Origin: Argopecten irradians
Lineage: Eukaryota > Mollusca > Bivalvia > Pectinida > Pectinidae
Assembly (NCBI RefSeq): GCF_041381155.1
Contig: NC_091142.1
Location: 43,622,747-43,686,746 of the forward strand
Length of the DNA: 64,000 nt
Direction of reading: 5' to 3'
Shown here: positions 50,420 to 63,810 of the stretch, piece after piece
Layout of the letters: each line of letters starts with the position of its first letter
How positions within the stretch are numbered: position 1 is the first letter of the stretch
Position numbers and translations under genes: made by a program
Notes under the pieces: model-generated
Database searches by the model: none
The model's input: only the letters and a program-made list of their open reading frames with translations
What the model was told of the DNA's origin: nothing

Positions 50420-51127
50420 AGGGGTTTTGAAGAAACTTTAAACTTGATTCCCAGTGTTTTAAACATCAATTCTCTGGGTTTTGAAGAAACTTTAAACTTG
50501 ATTCCCAGTGTTTTAAACATCAATTCTCTGGGTTTTGAAGAAACTTTAAACTTGATTCCCAGTGTTTTAAACATCAATTCTCTGGGTTTTGAAGAAACTT
50601 TAAACTTGATTCCCAGTGTTTTAAACATCAATTCTCTGGGTTTTGAAGAAACTTTAAACTTGATTCCCAGTGTTTTTAAACATCAATTCTCTGGGTTTTG
50701 AAGAAACTTTAAACTTGATTCCCAGTGTTTTAAACATCAATTCTCTGGGTTTTGAAGAAACTTTAAACTTGATTCCCAGTGTTTTAAACATCAATTCTCT
50801 GGGTTTTGAAGAAACTTTAAACTTGATTCCCAGTGTTTTAAACATCAATTCTCTGGGTTTTGAAGAAACTTTAAACTTGATTCCCAGTGTTTTAAACATC
50901 AATTCTCTGGGTTTTGAAGAAACTTTAAACTTGATTCCCAGTGTTTTAAACATCAATTCTCTGGGTTTTGAAGAAGAAACTTTAAACTTGATTCCCAGTG
51001 TTTTAAACATCAATTCTCTGGGTTTTGAAGAAACTTTAAACTTGATTCCCAGTGTTTTAAACATCAATTCTCTGGGTTTTGAAGAAACTTTAAACTTGAT
51101 TCCCAGTGTTTTAAACATCAATTCTAA
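50420..51127 (-). repeat. 54-bp tandem array, open on both strands (array A9)
   Basis: About 13 near-identical units (GAAGAAACTTTAAACTTGAT, TCCCAGTGTTTTAAACATCA, ATTCTCTGGGTTTT). Since 54 is 18 codons, both strands stay open for up to 155 codons, broken only by one extra T near 50672; a GAA triplet is inserted near 50972. The array lies in the intron between exons 3 and 4. Unlike most others it does not resemble either neighbouring exon edge. Confidence 0.97.
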
Positions 51128-51228
51128 AAGTCATTAACTTATTCACAGCAGAAAATACACTTATGTTGATAAAAATATAAAAATAGATCAATTTTTCAGG
51201 AAACATTATGTTTAGTTAATCTACAAAC

Positions 51229-51419
51229 CATCATATCTGGCACACTTCTGTTCCAGAAGCAGAATGCGCTGTCTGTCCTGTTCCCATGACAACAGCTGCT
51301 GTTGATGGGCGGCCATCATGTCGTTGAGTTCTCGGTCACGATCCTGTAACTCGGCCCACCAATAACTGGATCTCCTGTCTCTGTCTCTTCATTGTGGTAC
51401 TGTCCAGATCGGAGGCATT
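51229..51419 (-). CDS. CCDC62: CCDC62-like protein, coding exon 3, with one extra base
   Basis: Acceptor TTGTTGTCTTTAG and donor GTTTGT enclose 191 nt. The reading starts NASDLDSTTMKRQRQEIQLL and, after removal of one G from the run at 51355-51357, continues AELQDRDRELNDMMAAHQQQ and LLSWEQDRQRILLLEQKC. Without the correction the frame hits a stop within eight codons. The corrected length of 190 fits phase 0 in and phase 1 out. The ELxDRDxELNDMxAxHQQQLLSWE core is almost the same as in vertebrate CCDC62 as I recall it and gives the name. An overcalled homopolymer is likelier than a pseudogene, because all other exons are intact. Confidence 0.9.
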
Positions 51420-51664
51420 CTAAAGACAACAATAATCAGATTGGTTACCAGGGGTATACAGTTCAAACAATGAATTTTGATAGTGAAAGTGTTTTAAACT
51501 CTGTACATTATAAATGTATAAAAACATGAGTTTGTATCAGAAGTTAGATATTAAACAATGGTTCTGTTGCATAAATTCTTACAAAAATGTGACACACGAT
51601 CACGATCAACTGATGACTTTGTCATTCAAACCGAAACCGACAATTCCCATTCTTTGGTGACCTA

Positions 51665-51950
51665 ATAAACCTGTACAGAAGATATACATGTAGATCCATT
51701 TTCTGTACAAGGTAAACAAAAATAAACCTGTACAGAAGATATACATGTAGATCTATTTTCTGTACAAGGTAAACAAAAATAAACCTGTACAGAAGATATA
51801 CATGTAGATCCATTTTCTGTACAAGGTAAACAAAAATAAACCTGTACAGAAGATATACATGTAGATCTATTTTCTGTACAAGGTAAACAAAAATAAACCA
51901 GTACAGAAGATAGACATGTAGATCCATTTTCTGTACAAGGTAAACAAAAT
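51665..51950 (-). repeat. 57-bp tandem array beside the exon 2 donor (array A10)
   Basis: Five copies of a 57-bp unit containing CTGTACAGAAGATATACATG and TTTTCTGTACAAGGTAAAC. It begins about 25 bp inside the intron after exon 2. The unit does not contain the exon or its donor, although in sense it carries CTGTACAG then GTTTAT, a weak donor-like site. Confidence 0.95.
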
Positions 51951-51976
51951 CATATGTAGATTAAGTGTGAATTTAC

Positions 51977-52423
51977 CTGAGACCTCAGTGAGTACTTTTC
52001 CTGACCTCTCGCTGGACTGGTCACTGCTATTGGTGCTGATCTGACCATACTAGAGTGACCACCAGTGTATTGTCCAGACTGACCCAGACTAGGGGACTGG
52101 TAGTACCCAGTTCTCTGTTCGACTGTTGACAAAACTTTGCTACCAGCAGACGGAATCTCCACATTCTGTAGATACTTTTGACTGTATGTGCCCTCAGTTG
52201 GAGGGTTTTGCGGGACATCAAAGGGAGGTAACTGTTGTTGTGGCATCTCCTTTGGGGGTGGCGTGTGGGTTATGGGTGCCACCCGGCTAGTGTTACTTCC
52301 CCTGTCATGAGGACGACTTTTGGGGAGATGCCTGTGTTGTGATGTGTTCCCGCTCTGAGGACGGACACTAATCGTTTTCTTTGTGTGTGCCTTCTTCTTG
52401 GTAGAAAACGGTGGAATTGTTGA
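51977..52423 (-). CDS. CCDC62: CCDC62-like protein, coding exon 2
   Basis: 447 nt, 149 codons, phase 0 both ends, acceptor ATGTTTGTAG, donor GTAAATTC. It encodes a basic then Pro/Ser/Gln-rich N-terminal region (STIPPFSTKKKAHTKK, APITHTPPPKEMPQQQLPP, QSPSLGQSGQYTGGHSS) with no coiled coil. Vertebrate CCDC62 has a much shorter N-terminus, so this exon may be lineage-specific. The frame is fully open and the phases agree with exon 3. Confidence 0.85.
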
Positions 52424-52650
52424 CTACAAACATATACATATTTGTTAATTCAACTTGTCCTTATAAATAAGCACAACTTGGTGGTTTAATAATCCTTTTA
52501 CAAAATATAGTGATTTACATGAATTAGCGCTTCAAAGACTGAACAAAAAATGCTAAAATAAACCTACTGGTAAAATAAGTACATTGACAGTTACATGTAT
52601 GTATGCAGATTTCATTTGTGTGGTTGAGAAGTACATAAGTACATGTATAT

Positions 52651-52846
52651 GTTATATAAACAGAGGTTCCCCAACACGTGACTGTTGTTTATAATGTTTA
52701 TCAAACTCGAGTTGGTTAATTTTCAAATTTTTTGAAGACACAAGCTTTAGCGAGTGTCTTTTAAAAATTTGAAAATTAACTAACAAGAGTTTAGGTAAAC
52801 ATGATAAACAACAGTCCTGCGATGGGGAACTTATTTATCCCATAAC
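52651..52846. mobile_element. Palindromic MITE-like element in intron 1
   Basis: A foldback of about 196 bp. GACTGTTGTTTATAATGTTT and TTAATTTTCAAATTTTT at the left pair with inverted copies at the right (AACATGATAAACAACAGTC; AAAAATTTGAAAATTAA). Outer parts GTTATATAAA and CCCATAAC also pair imperfectly. No coding content. Confidence 0.7.
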
Positions 52847-52905
52847 TTTAGCTCTATATTTATACCGTGGTGACCATTTTCTCGTCTTCATTCAGGGAAA
52901 CTTAC

Positions 52906-52926
52906 CACCATACAATGTGTAATCAT
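52906..52926 (-). CDS. CCDC62: CCDC62-like protein, probable first coding exon
   Basis: A strong donor GTAAGT follows GTATGGTG at 52906. In the phase 0 needed by exon 2 the upstream sequence reads MITHCMV (ATG at 52924-52926). An in-frame ATG two codons before the donor is an alternative start. Another ATG at 52937-52939 (MAERYDYTLYG) leaves phase 1 and would hit a stop in exon 2. The donor is convincing; the exact start is not. With this start the full protein is about 795 residues. Confidence 0.5.
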
Positions 52927-53344
52927 ATCTCTCCGCCATAAAATATAGTGCCTTAATAGTGAACTAATATTCTATTGTTTAATACTTTGAATAAGCATCT
53001 ACCTCTTATGCAGTAAATACAATGCTATTTTAATGTGCTATGAAAAGTAGCGTGAAGTCAAAAGCCAATCGGAATCAAGAGATCTTAGCATTAACCAATC
53101 AGAGGTGCCATAGGTGTTTACACACTGGCCATGGAGTGTGTAAACATAAACGATAACCAACTGCTATGGAATTTATCACATAGTTTTTCCATTGTGAAAC
53201 ATGCAAATGAAGTTATGGGATAATTTGATTTTCACAGCTTAATTTTCATCACATTTTACAATGACATTGATTGTTGAGGGTTTAAAAAGGATTGATTATT
53301 ACATATATATTAATTGATAATACCTTTACTACAATTACTGTACC
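52927..53344 (-). other. Putative 5' flank of the CCDC62-like gene
   Basis: Single-copy DNA between the first coding exon and array A11; it should hold 5' UTR and promoter if the first exon is right. AGTTATGGGATAATTT near 53211 is an inverted match to TTTATCCCATAACTT near 52834. No core promoter element is identified. Confidence 0.4.
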
Positions 53345-56300
53345 TGGTACTCCAACATCTAGTTAATACATTGGTACTCCAGGTGTACAGTATCTATATA
53401 GTACATCTAGTTAATACATTGGTACTCCAGGTGTACAGTATTTATATAGTACATCTAGTTAATACATTGGTACTCCAGGTGTACAGTATTTATATAGTAC
53501 ATCTAGTTAATACATTGGTACTCCAGGTGTACAGTATTTATATAGTGTACATCTAGTTAATACATTTGTACTCCAGGTGAACAGTATTTATATAGTACAT
53601 CTAGTTAATACATTGGTACTCCAGGTGTACAGTATTTATATAGTACATCTAGTTAATACATTTGTACTCCAGGTGAACAGTATTTATATAGTACATCTAG
53701 TTAATACATTTGTACTCCAGGTGAACAGTATTTATATAGTACATCTAGTTAATACATTGGTACTCCAGGTGTACAGTATTTATATAGTACATCTAGTTAA
53801 TACATTTGTACTCCAGGTGAACAGTATTTATATAGTACATCTAGTTAATACATTGGTACTCCAGGTTACAGTATTTATATAGTACATCTAGTTAATACAT
53901 TTGTACTCCAGTGTGAACAGTATTTATATAGTACATCTAGTTAATACATTGGTACTCCAGGTGTACAGTATTTATATAGTACATCTAGTTAATACATTTG
54001 GTACTCCAGGTGTACAGTATTTATATATTAATCAGTTAATACATTTGTACTCCAGGTGAACAGTATTTATATAGTACATCTAGTTAATACATTGGTACTC
54101 CAGGTGAACAGTATTTATATAGTACATCTAGTTAATACATTGGTACTCCAGGTGTACAGTATTTATATAGTACATCTAGTTAATACATTGGTACTCCAGG
54201 TGAACAGTATTTATATAGTACATCTAGTTAATACATTGGTACTCCAGGTGTACAGTATTTATATAGTGTACATCTAGTTAATACATTGGTACTCCAGGTG
54301 AACAGTATATTTATATAGTACATCTAGTTAATACATTGGTACTCCAGGTGTACTAGTATTTATATAGTACATCTAGTTAATACATTGGTACTCCAGGTGT
54401 ACAGTATTTATATAGTGTACATCTAGTTAATACATTGGTACTCCAGGTGTACAGTATTTATATAGTACATCTAGTTAATACATTGGTACTCCAGGTGTAC
54501 AGTATTTATATAGTACATCTAGTTAATACATTGGTACTCCAGGTGTACAGTATTTATATAGTACATCTAGTTAATACATTTGTACTCCAGGTGAACAGTA
54601 TTTATATAGTACATCTAGTTAATACATTGGTACTCCAGGTGTACAGTATTTATATAGTGTACATCTAGTTAATACATTGGTACTCCAGGTGTACAGTATT
54701 TATATAGTACATCTAGTTAATACATTGGTACTCCAGGTGTACAGTATTTATATAGTACATCTAGTTAATACATTGGTACTCCAGGTGTACAGTATTTATA
54801 TAGTACATCTAGTTAATACATTGGTACTCCAGGTGAACAGTATTTATATAGTACATCTAGTTAATACATTGGTACTCCAGGTGTACAGTATTTATATAGT
54901 GTACATCTAGTTAATACATTGGTACTCCAGGTGTACAGTATTTATATAGTGTACATCTAGTTAATACATTGGTACTCCAGGTGAACAGTATTTATATAGT
55001 ACATCTAGTTAATACATTGGTACTCCAGGTGTACAGTATTTATATAGTGTACATCTAGTTAATACATTGGTACTCCAGGTGTACAGTATTTATATAGTAC
55101 ATCTAGTTAATACATTGGTACTCCAGGTGTACAGTATTTATATAGTACATCTAGTTAATACATTGGTACTCCAGGTGTACAGTATTTATATAGTGTACAT
55201 CTAGTTAATACATTGGTACTCCAGGTGTACAGTATTTATATAGTGTACATCTAGTTAATACATTGGTACTCCAGGTGTACAGTATTTATATAGTGTACAT
55301 CTAGTTAATACATTGGTACTCCAGGTGTACAGTATTTATATAGTGTACATCTAGTTAATACATTGGTACTCCAGGTGTACAGTATTTATATAGTGTACAT
55401 CTAGTTAATACATTGGTACTCCAGGTGTACAGTATTTATATATTGTACATCTAGTTAATACATTGGTACTCCAGGTGTACAGTATTTATATAGTACATCT
55501 AGTTAATACATTGGTACTCCAGGTGTACAGTATTTATATAGTACATCTAGTTAATACATTGGTACTCCAGGTGTACAGTATTTATATAGTGTACATCTAG
55601 TTAATACATTGGTACTCCAGGTGTACAGTATTTATATAGTACATCTAGTTAATACATTGGTACTCCAGGTGTACAGTATTTATATAGTACATCTAGTTAA
55701 TACATTGGTACTCCAGGTGTACAGTATTTATATATAGTACATCTAGTTAATACATTGGTACTCCAGGTGTACAGTATTTATATAGTACATCTAGTTAATA
55801 CATTGGTACTCCAGGTGTACAGTATTTATATAGTACATCTAGTTAATACATTGGTACTCCAGGTGTACAGTATTTATATAGTACATCTAGTTAATACATT
55901 GGTACTCCAGGTGTACAGTATTTATATAGTGTACATCTAGTTAATACATTGGTACTCCAGGTGTACAGTATTTATATAGTGTACATCTAGTTAATACATT
56001 GGTACTCCAGGTGTACAGTATTTTATATAGTACATCAAGTTAATACACTGGTACTCCAGGTGTACACAGTATTTATATAGTGTACATCTAGTTAATACAT
56101 TGGTACTCCAGGTGTACAGTATTTATATAGTACATCTAGTTAATACATTGGTACTCCAGGTGTACAGTATTTATATAGTACATCTAGTTAATACATTGGT
56201 ACTCCAGGTGTACAGTATTTATATAGTACATCTAGTTAATACATTGGTACTCCAGGTGTACAGTATTTATATAGTACATCTAGTTAATACATTGGTACTC

Positions 56301-59300
56301 CAGGTGTACAGTATTTATATAGTACATCTAGTTAATACATTGGTACTCCAGGTGTACAGTATTTATATAGTACATCTAGTTAATACATTGGTACTCCAGG
56401 TGTACAGTATTTATATAGTACATCTAGTTAATACATTGGTACTCCAGGTGTACAGTATTTATATAGTACATCTAGTTAATACATTGGTACTCCAGGTGTA
56501 CAGTATTTATATAGTACATCTAGTTAATACATTGGTACTCCAGGTGTACAGTATTTATATATGTACATCTAGTTAATACATTGGTACTCCAGGTGTACAG
56601 TATTTATATAGTACATCTAGTTAATACATTGGTACTCCAGGTGTACAGTATTTATATAGTACATCTAGTTAATACACTGGTACTCCAGGTGTACAGTATT
56701 TATATAGTACATCTAGTTAATACATTGGTACTCCAGGTGTACAGTATTTATATAGTACATCTAGTTAATACATTGGTACTCCAGGTGTACAGTATTTATA
56801 TAGTACATCTAGTTAATACATTGGTACTCCAGGTGTACAGTATTTATATAGTACATCTAGTTAATACATTGGTACTCCAGGTGTACAGTATTTATATAGT
56901 ACATCTAGTTAATACATTGGTACTCCAGGTGTACAGTATTTATATAGTACATCTAGTTAATACATTGGTACTCCAGGTGTACAGTATTTATATAGTACAT
57001 CTAGTTAATACAATGGTACTCCAGGTGTACAGTATTTATATAGTGTACATCTAGTTAATACATTGGTACTCCAGGTGTACAGTATTTATATAGTACATCT
57101 AGTTAATACATTGGTACTCCAGGTGTACAGTATTTATATAGTACATCTAGTTAATACATTGGTACTCCAGGTGTACAGTATTTATATAGTACATCTAGTT
57201 AATACATTGGTACTCCAGGTGTACAGTATTTTATATAGTACATCTAGTTAATACATTGGTACTCCAGGTGTACAGTATTTATATAGTACATCTAGTTAAT
57301 ACATTGGTACTCCAGGTGTACAGTATTTATATAGTACATCTAGTTAATACATTGGTACTCCAGGTGTACAGTATTTATATAGTACATCTAGTTAATACAT
57401 TGGTACTCCAGGTGTACAGTATTTATATAGTACATCTAGTTAATACATTGGTACTCCAGGTGTACAGTATTTATATAGTACATCTAGTTAATACATTGGT
57501 ACTCCAGGTGTACAGTATTTATATAGTACATCTAGTTAATACAATGGTACTCCAGGTGTACAGTATTTATATAGTACATCTAGTTAATACATTGGTACTC
57601 CAGGTGTACAGTATTTATATAGTACATCTAGTTAATACATTGGTACTCCAGGTGTACAGTATTTATATAGTGTACATCTAGTTAATACATTGGTACTCCA
57701 GGTGTACAGTATTTATATAGTACATCTAGTTAATACATTGGTACTCCAGGTGTACAGTATTTATATAGTACATCTAGTTAATACATTGGTACTCCAGGTG
57801 TACAGTATTTATATAGTGTACATCTAGTTAATACATTGGTACTCCAGGTGTACAGTATTTATATAGTACATCTAGTTAATACATTGGTACTCCAGGTGTA
57901 CAGTATTTATATAGTACATCTAGTTAATACATTGGTACTCCAGGTGTACAGTATTTATATAGTACATCTAGTTAATACATTGGTACTCCAGGTGTACAGT
58001 ATTTATATAGTACATCTAGTTAATACATTGGTACTCCAGGTGTACAGTATTTATATAGTGTACATCTAGTTAATACATTGGTACTCCAGGTGTACAGTAT
58101 TTATATAGTGTACATCTAGTTAATACATTGGTACTCCAGGTGTACAGTATTTATATAGTACATCTAGTTAATACATTGGTACTCCAGGTGTACAGTATTT
58201 ATATAGTACATCTAGTTAATACATTGGTACTCCAGGTGTACAGTATTTATATAGTACATCTAGTTAATACATTGGTACTCCAGGTGTACAGTATTTATAT
58301 AGTACATCTAGTTAATACATTGGTACTCCAGGTGTACAGTATTTATATAGTGTACATCTAGTTAATACATTGGTACTCCAGGTGTACAGTATTTATATAG
58401 TGTACATCTAGTTAATACATTGGTACTCCAGGTGTACAGTATTTATATAGTACATCTAGTTAATACATTGGTACTCCAGGTGTACAGTATTTATATAGTA
58501 CATCTAGTTAATACATTGGTACTCCAGGTGTACAGTATTTATATAGTACATCTAGTTAATACATTGGTACTCCAGGTGTACAGTATTTATATAGTACATC
58601 TAGTTAATACATTGGTACTCCAGGTGTACAGTATTTATATAGTACATCTAGTTAATACATTGGTACTCCAGGTGTACAGTATTTATATAGTACATCTAGT
58701 TAATACATTGGTACTCCAGGTGTACAGTATTTATATAGTACATCTAGTTAATACATTGGTACTCCAGGTGTACAGTATTTATATAGTACATCTAGTTAAT
58801 ACATTGGTACTCCAGGTGTACAGTATTTATATAGTACATCTAGTTAATACATTGGTACTCCAGGTGTACAGTATTTATATAGTGTACATCTAGTTAATAC
58901 ATTGGTACTCCAGGTGTACAGTATTTATATAGTACATCTAGTTAATACATTGGTACTCCAGGTGTACAGTATTTATATAGTACATCTAGTTAATACATTG
59001 GTACTCCAGGTGTACAGTATTTATATAGTACATCTAGTTAATACATTGGTACTCCAGGTGTACAGTATTTATATAGTACATCTAGTTAATACATTGGTAC
59101 TCCAGGTGTACAGTATTTATATAGTACATCTAGTTAATACATTGGTACTCCAGGTGTACAGTATTTATATAGTACATCTAGTTAATACATTGGTACTCCA
59201 GGTGTACAGTATTTATATAGTACATCTAGTTAATACATTGGTACTCCAGGTGTACAGTATTTATATAGTACATCTAGTTAATACATTGGTACTCCAGGTG

Positions 59301-62300
59301 TACAGTATTTATATAGTACATCTAGTTAATACATTGGTACTCCAGGTGTACAGTATTTATATAGTACATCTAGTTAATACATTGGTACTCCAGGTGTACA
59401 GTATTTATATAGTACATCTAGTTAATACATTGGTACTCCAGGTGTACAGTATTTATATAGTACATCTAGTTAATACATTGGTACTCCAGGTGTACAGTAT
59501 TTATATAGTACATCTAGTTAATACATTGGTACTCCAGGTGTACAGTATTTATATAGTACATCTAGTTAATACATTGGTACTCCAGGTGTACAGTATTTAT
59601 ATAGTACATCTAGTTAATACATTGGTACTCCAGGTGTACAGTATTTATATAGTGTACATCTAGTTAATACATTGGTACTCCAGGTGTACAGTATTTATAT
59701 AGTGTACATCTAGTTAATACATTGGTACTCCAGGTGTACAGTATTTTATATAGTACATCTAGTTAATACATTGGTACTCCAGGTGTACAGTATTTATATA
59801 GTACATCTAGTTAATACATTGGTACTCCAGGTGTACAGTATTTATATAGTGTACATCTAGTTAATACATTGGTACTCCAGGTGTACAGTATTTATATAGT
59901 ACATCTAGTTAATACATTGGTACTCCAGGTGTACAGTATTTATATATGTACATCTAGTTAATACATTGGTACTCCAGGTGTACAGTATTATATAGTACAT
60001 CTTTAATACATTGGTACTCAGGTGTACAGTATTATATATACATCTAGTTAATACATTGGTACTCCAGGTGTACAGTATTTATATAGTGTACATCTAGTTA
60101 ATACATTGGTACTCCAGGTGTACAGTATTTATATATAGTACATCTAGTTAATACATTGGTACTCCAGGTGTACAGTATTTATATAGTACATCTAGTTAAT
60201 ACATTGGTACTCCAGGTGTACAGTATTTATATAGTGTACATCTAGTTAATACATTGGTACTCCAGGTGTACAGTATTTATATAGTGTACATCTAGTTAAT
60301 ACATTGGTACTCCAGGTGTACAGTATTTATATAGTACATCTAGTTAATACATTGGTACTCCAGGTGTACAGTATTTATATAGTACATCTAGTTAATACAT
60401 TGGTACTCCAGGTGTACAGTATTTATATAGTACATCTAGTTAATACATTGGTACTCCAGGTGTACAGTATTTATATAGTACATCTAGTTAATACATTGGT
60501 ACTCCAGGTGTACAGTATTTATATAGTGTACATCTAGTTAATACATTGGTACTCCAGGTGTACAGTATTTATATAGTACATCTAGTTAATACATTGGTAC
60601 TCCAGGTGTACAGTATTTATATAGTACATCTAGTTAATACATTGGTACTCCAGGTGTACAGTATTTATATAGTGTACATCTAGTTAATACATTGGTACTC
60701 CAGGTGTACAGTATTTATATAGTGTACATCTAGTTAATACATTGGTACTCCAGGTGTACAGTATTTATATAGTGTACATCTAGTTAATACATTGGTACTC
60801 CAGGTGTACAGTATTTATATAGTATACATCTAGTTAATACACTGGTACTCCAGGTGTACAGTATTTATATAGTACATCTAGTTAATACATTGGTACTCCA
60901 GGTGTACAGTATTTATATAGTACATCTAGTTAATACATTGGTACTCCAGGTGTACAGTATTTATATAGTACATCTAGTTAATACATTGGTACTCCAGGTG
61001 TACAGTATTTATATAGTACATCTAGTTAATACATTGGTACTCCAGGTGTACAGTATTTATATAGTACATCTAGTTAATACATTGGTACTCCAGGTGTACA
61101 GTATTTATATAGTACATCTAGTTAATACATTGGTACTCCAGGTGTACAGTATTTTATATAGTACATCTAGTTAATACATTGGTACTCCAGGTGTACAGTA
61201 TTTATATAGTACATCTAGTTAATACATTGGTACTCCAGGTGTACAGTATTTATATAGTACATCTAGTTAATACATTGGTACTCCAGGTGTACAGTATTTA
61301 TATAGTACATCTAGTTAATACATTGGTACTCCAGGTGTACAGTATTTATATAGTGTACATCTAGTTAATACATTGGTACTCCAGGTGTACAGTATTTTAT
61401 ATAGTACATCTAGTTAATACATTGGTACTCCAGGTGTACAGTATTTTATATAGTACATCTAGTTAATACATTGGTACTCCAGGTGTACAGTATTTATATA
61501 GTACATCTAGTTAATACATTGGTACTCCAGGTGTACAGTATTTATATAGTACATCTAGTTAATACATTGGTACTCCAGGTGTACAGTATTTATATAGTAC
61601 ATCTAGTTAATACATTGGTACTCCAGGTGTACAGTATTTTATATAGTACATCTAGTTAATACATTGGTACTCCAGGTGTACAGTATTTATATAGTACATC
61701 TAGTTAATACATTGGTACTCCAGGTGTACAGTATTTATATAGTACATCTAGTTAATACATTGGTACTCCAGGTGTACAGTATTTATATAGTACATCTAGT
61801 TAATACATTGGTACTCCAGGTGTACAGTATTTATATAGTACATCTAGTTAATACATTGGTACTCCAGGTGTACAGTATTTATATAGTACATCTAGTTAAT
61901 ACATTGGTACTCCAGGTGTACAGTATTTATATAGTACATCTAGTTAATACAATGGTACTCCAGGTGTACAGTATTTATATAGTACATCTAGTTAATACAT
62001 TGGTACTCCAGGTGTACAGTATTTATATAGTACATCTAGTTAATACATTGGTACTCCAGGTGTACAGTATTTATATAGTACATCTAGTTAATACATTGGT
62101 ACTCCAGGTGTACAGTATTTATATAGTACATCTAGTTAATACATTGGTACTCCAGGTGTACAGTATTTATATAGTACATCTAGTTAATACATTGGTACTC
62201 CAGGTGTACAGTATTTATATAGTACATCTAGTTAATACATTGGTACTCCAGGTGTACAGTATTTATATAGTACATCTAGTTAATACATTGGTACTCCAGG

Positions 62301-63610
62301 TGTACAGTATTTATATAGTACATCTAGTTAATACATTGGTACTCCAGGTGTACAGTATTTATATAGTACATCTAGTTAATACATTGGTACTCCAGGTGTA
62401 CAGTATTTATATAGTACATCTAGTTAATACATTGGTACTCCAGGTGTACAGTATTTATATAGTACATCTAGTTAATACATTGGTACTCCAGGTGTACAGT
62501 ATTTATATAGTACATCTAGTTAATACATTGGTACTCCAGGTGTACAGTATTTATATAGTACATCTAGTTAATACATTGGTACTCCAGGTGTACAGTATTT
62601 ATATAGTACATCTAGTTAATACATTGGTACTCCAGGTGTACAGTATTTATATAGTACATCTAGTTAATACATTGGTACTCCAGGTGTACAGTATTTATAT
62701 AGTGTACATCTAGTTAATACATTGGTACTCCAGGTGTACAGTATTTATATATACATCTAGTTAATACATTGGTACTCCAGGTGTACAGTATTTATATAGT
62801 ACATCTAGTTAATACATTGGTACTCCAGGTGTACAGTATTTATATAGTACATCTAGTTAATACATTGGTACTCCAGGTGTACAGTATTTATATAGTACAT
62901 CTAGTTAATACATTGGTACTCCAGGTGTACAGTATTTATATAGTACATCTAGTTAATACATTGGTACTCCAGGTGTACAGTATTTATATAGTACAGTGTA
63001 CATTGGTACTCCAGGTGTACAGTATTTATATAGTACATCTAGTTAATACATTGGTACTCCAGGTGTACATTGGTACTCCAGGTGTACAGTATTTATATAA
63101 AGTGTACATCTAGTTAATACATTGTATAGTGTACAACATCTAGTTAATACATTTGGTACTCCAGGGTGTACAGTATTTATATAGTACACATCTAGGTTAA
63201 TACATTGGTACTACCCAGGTGTACAGTATTATATAGTACATCTAGTTAATACAATTGGTAATACTGCCAGCGTGTACAGTAATTTATATATAGTACATCT
63301 AGTTTTAATACATTGGTACTCCAGGTGTACAGTGAAATATATAGTGTACATTAGTTATACATTAGTATTTATAATACATTGGTACACGGGTTCTCCAGTG
63401 AGTAATCTAGTTAATACAATTGGTACTAGGTGTACAGTATTTATATAGTACATCTAGTTAATACATTGGTACTCCAGGTGTACTATTTATTTATATAGTA
63501 ACATCTAGTTTATAAATTGTACTCCAGGTGCACAGGATATTTAGTACATCGTAGTTAATACATTGGTATTACCCAAGGTGTATACAGTATTTATTTAGTA
63601 TCATACTTGT
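53345..63610. repeat. 48/50-bp tandem array with higher-order structure (array A11)
   Basis: The unit is AGTTAATACATTGGTACTCC, AGGTGTACAGTATTTATATA, GTACATCT (48 bp); a 50-bp form has GTGTACATCT. About 210 copies fit. The first part (53.5-54.9 kb) mixes GGTGAACAG and TTTGTACTCC variants; the middle is almost invariant; 63.0-63.6 kb is badly degenerate. Runs of 48-bp units give plus-strand frames up to 349 codons (VYSIYIVHLVNTLVLQ repeated) that end whenever a 50-bp unit occurs; these are not genes. The array lies upstream of the CCDC62-like gene. Confidence 0.97.
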
Positions 63611-63810
63611 TAACATTAGTTATGCATACATCACATCTATAAACAATATAAGGCATAACTCATGTCCGTGTAATACATTGAAGTACGAATGGCTAGTGCT
63701 GATGCAGAATTTAGAACCTGTCAACTATCTATTGACTAGACACTACAGTATACTCTGTCATATCCTGAACATTCCGATAATTTAGACAACTCGATCAAAC
63801 CTGTTTTACA

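Noticed and set aside
50410-51137. Two antiparallel 155-codon frames over the 54-bp array
   Set aside because: Both strands are open only because 54 is divisible by three; intronic position and perfect repetition argue against coding.
53345-63113. Many long plus-strand reading frames with repeats of VYSIYIVHLVNTLVLQ (up to 349 codons)
   Set aside because: They follow from a 48-bp period (16 codons) lacking a stop; each ends when a 50-bp unit occurs. There is no unique sequence or conserved start.
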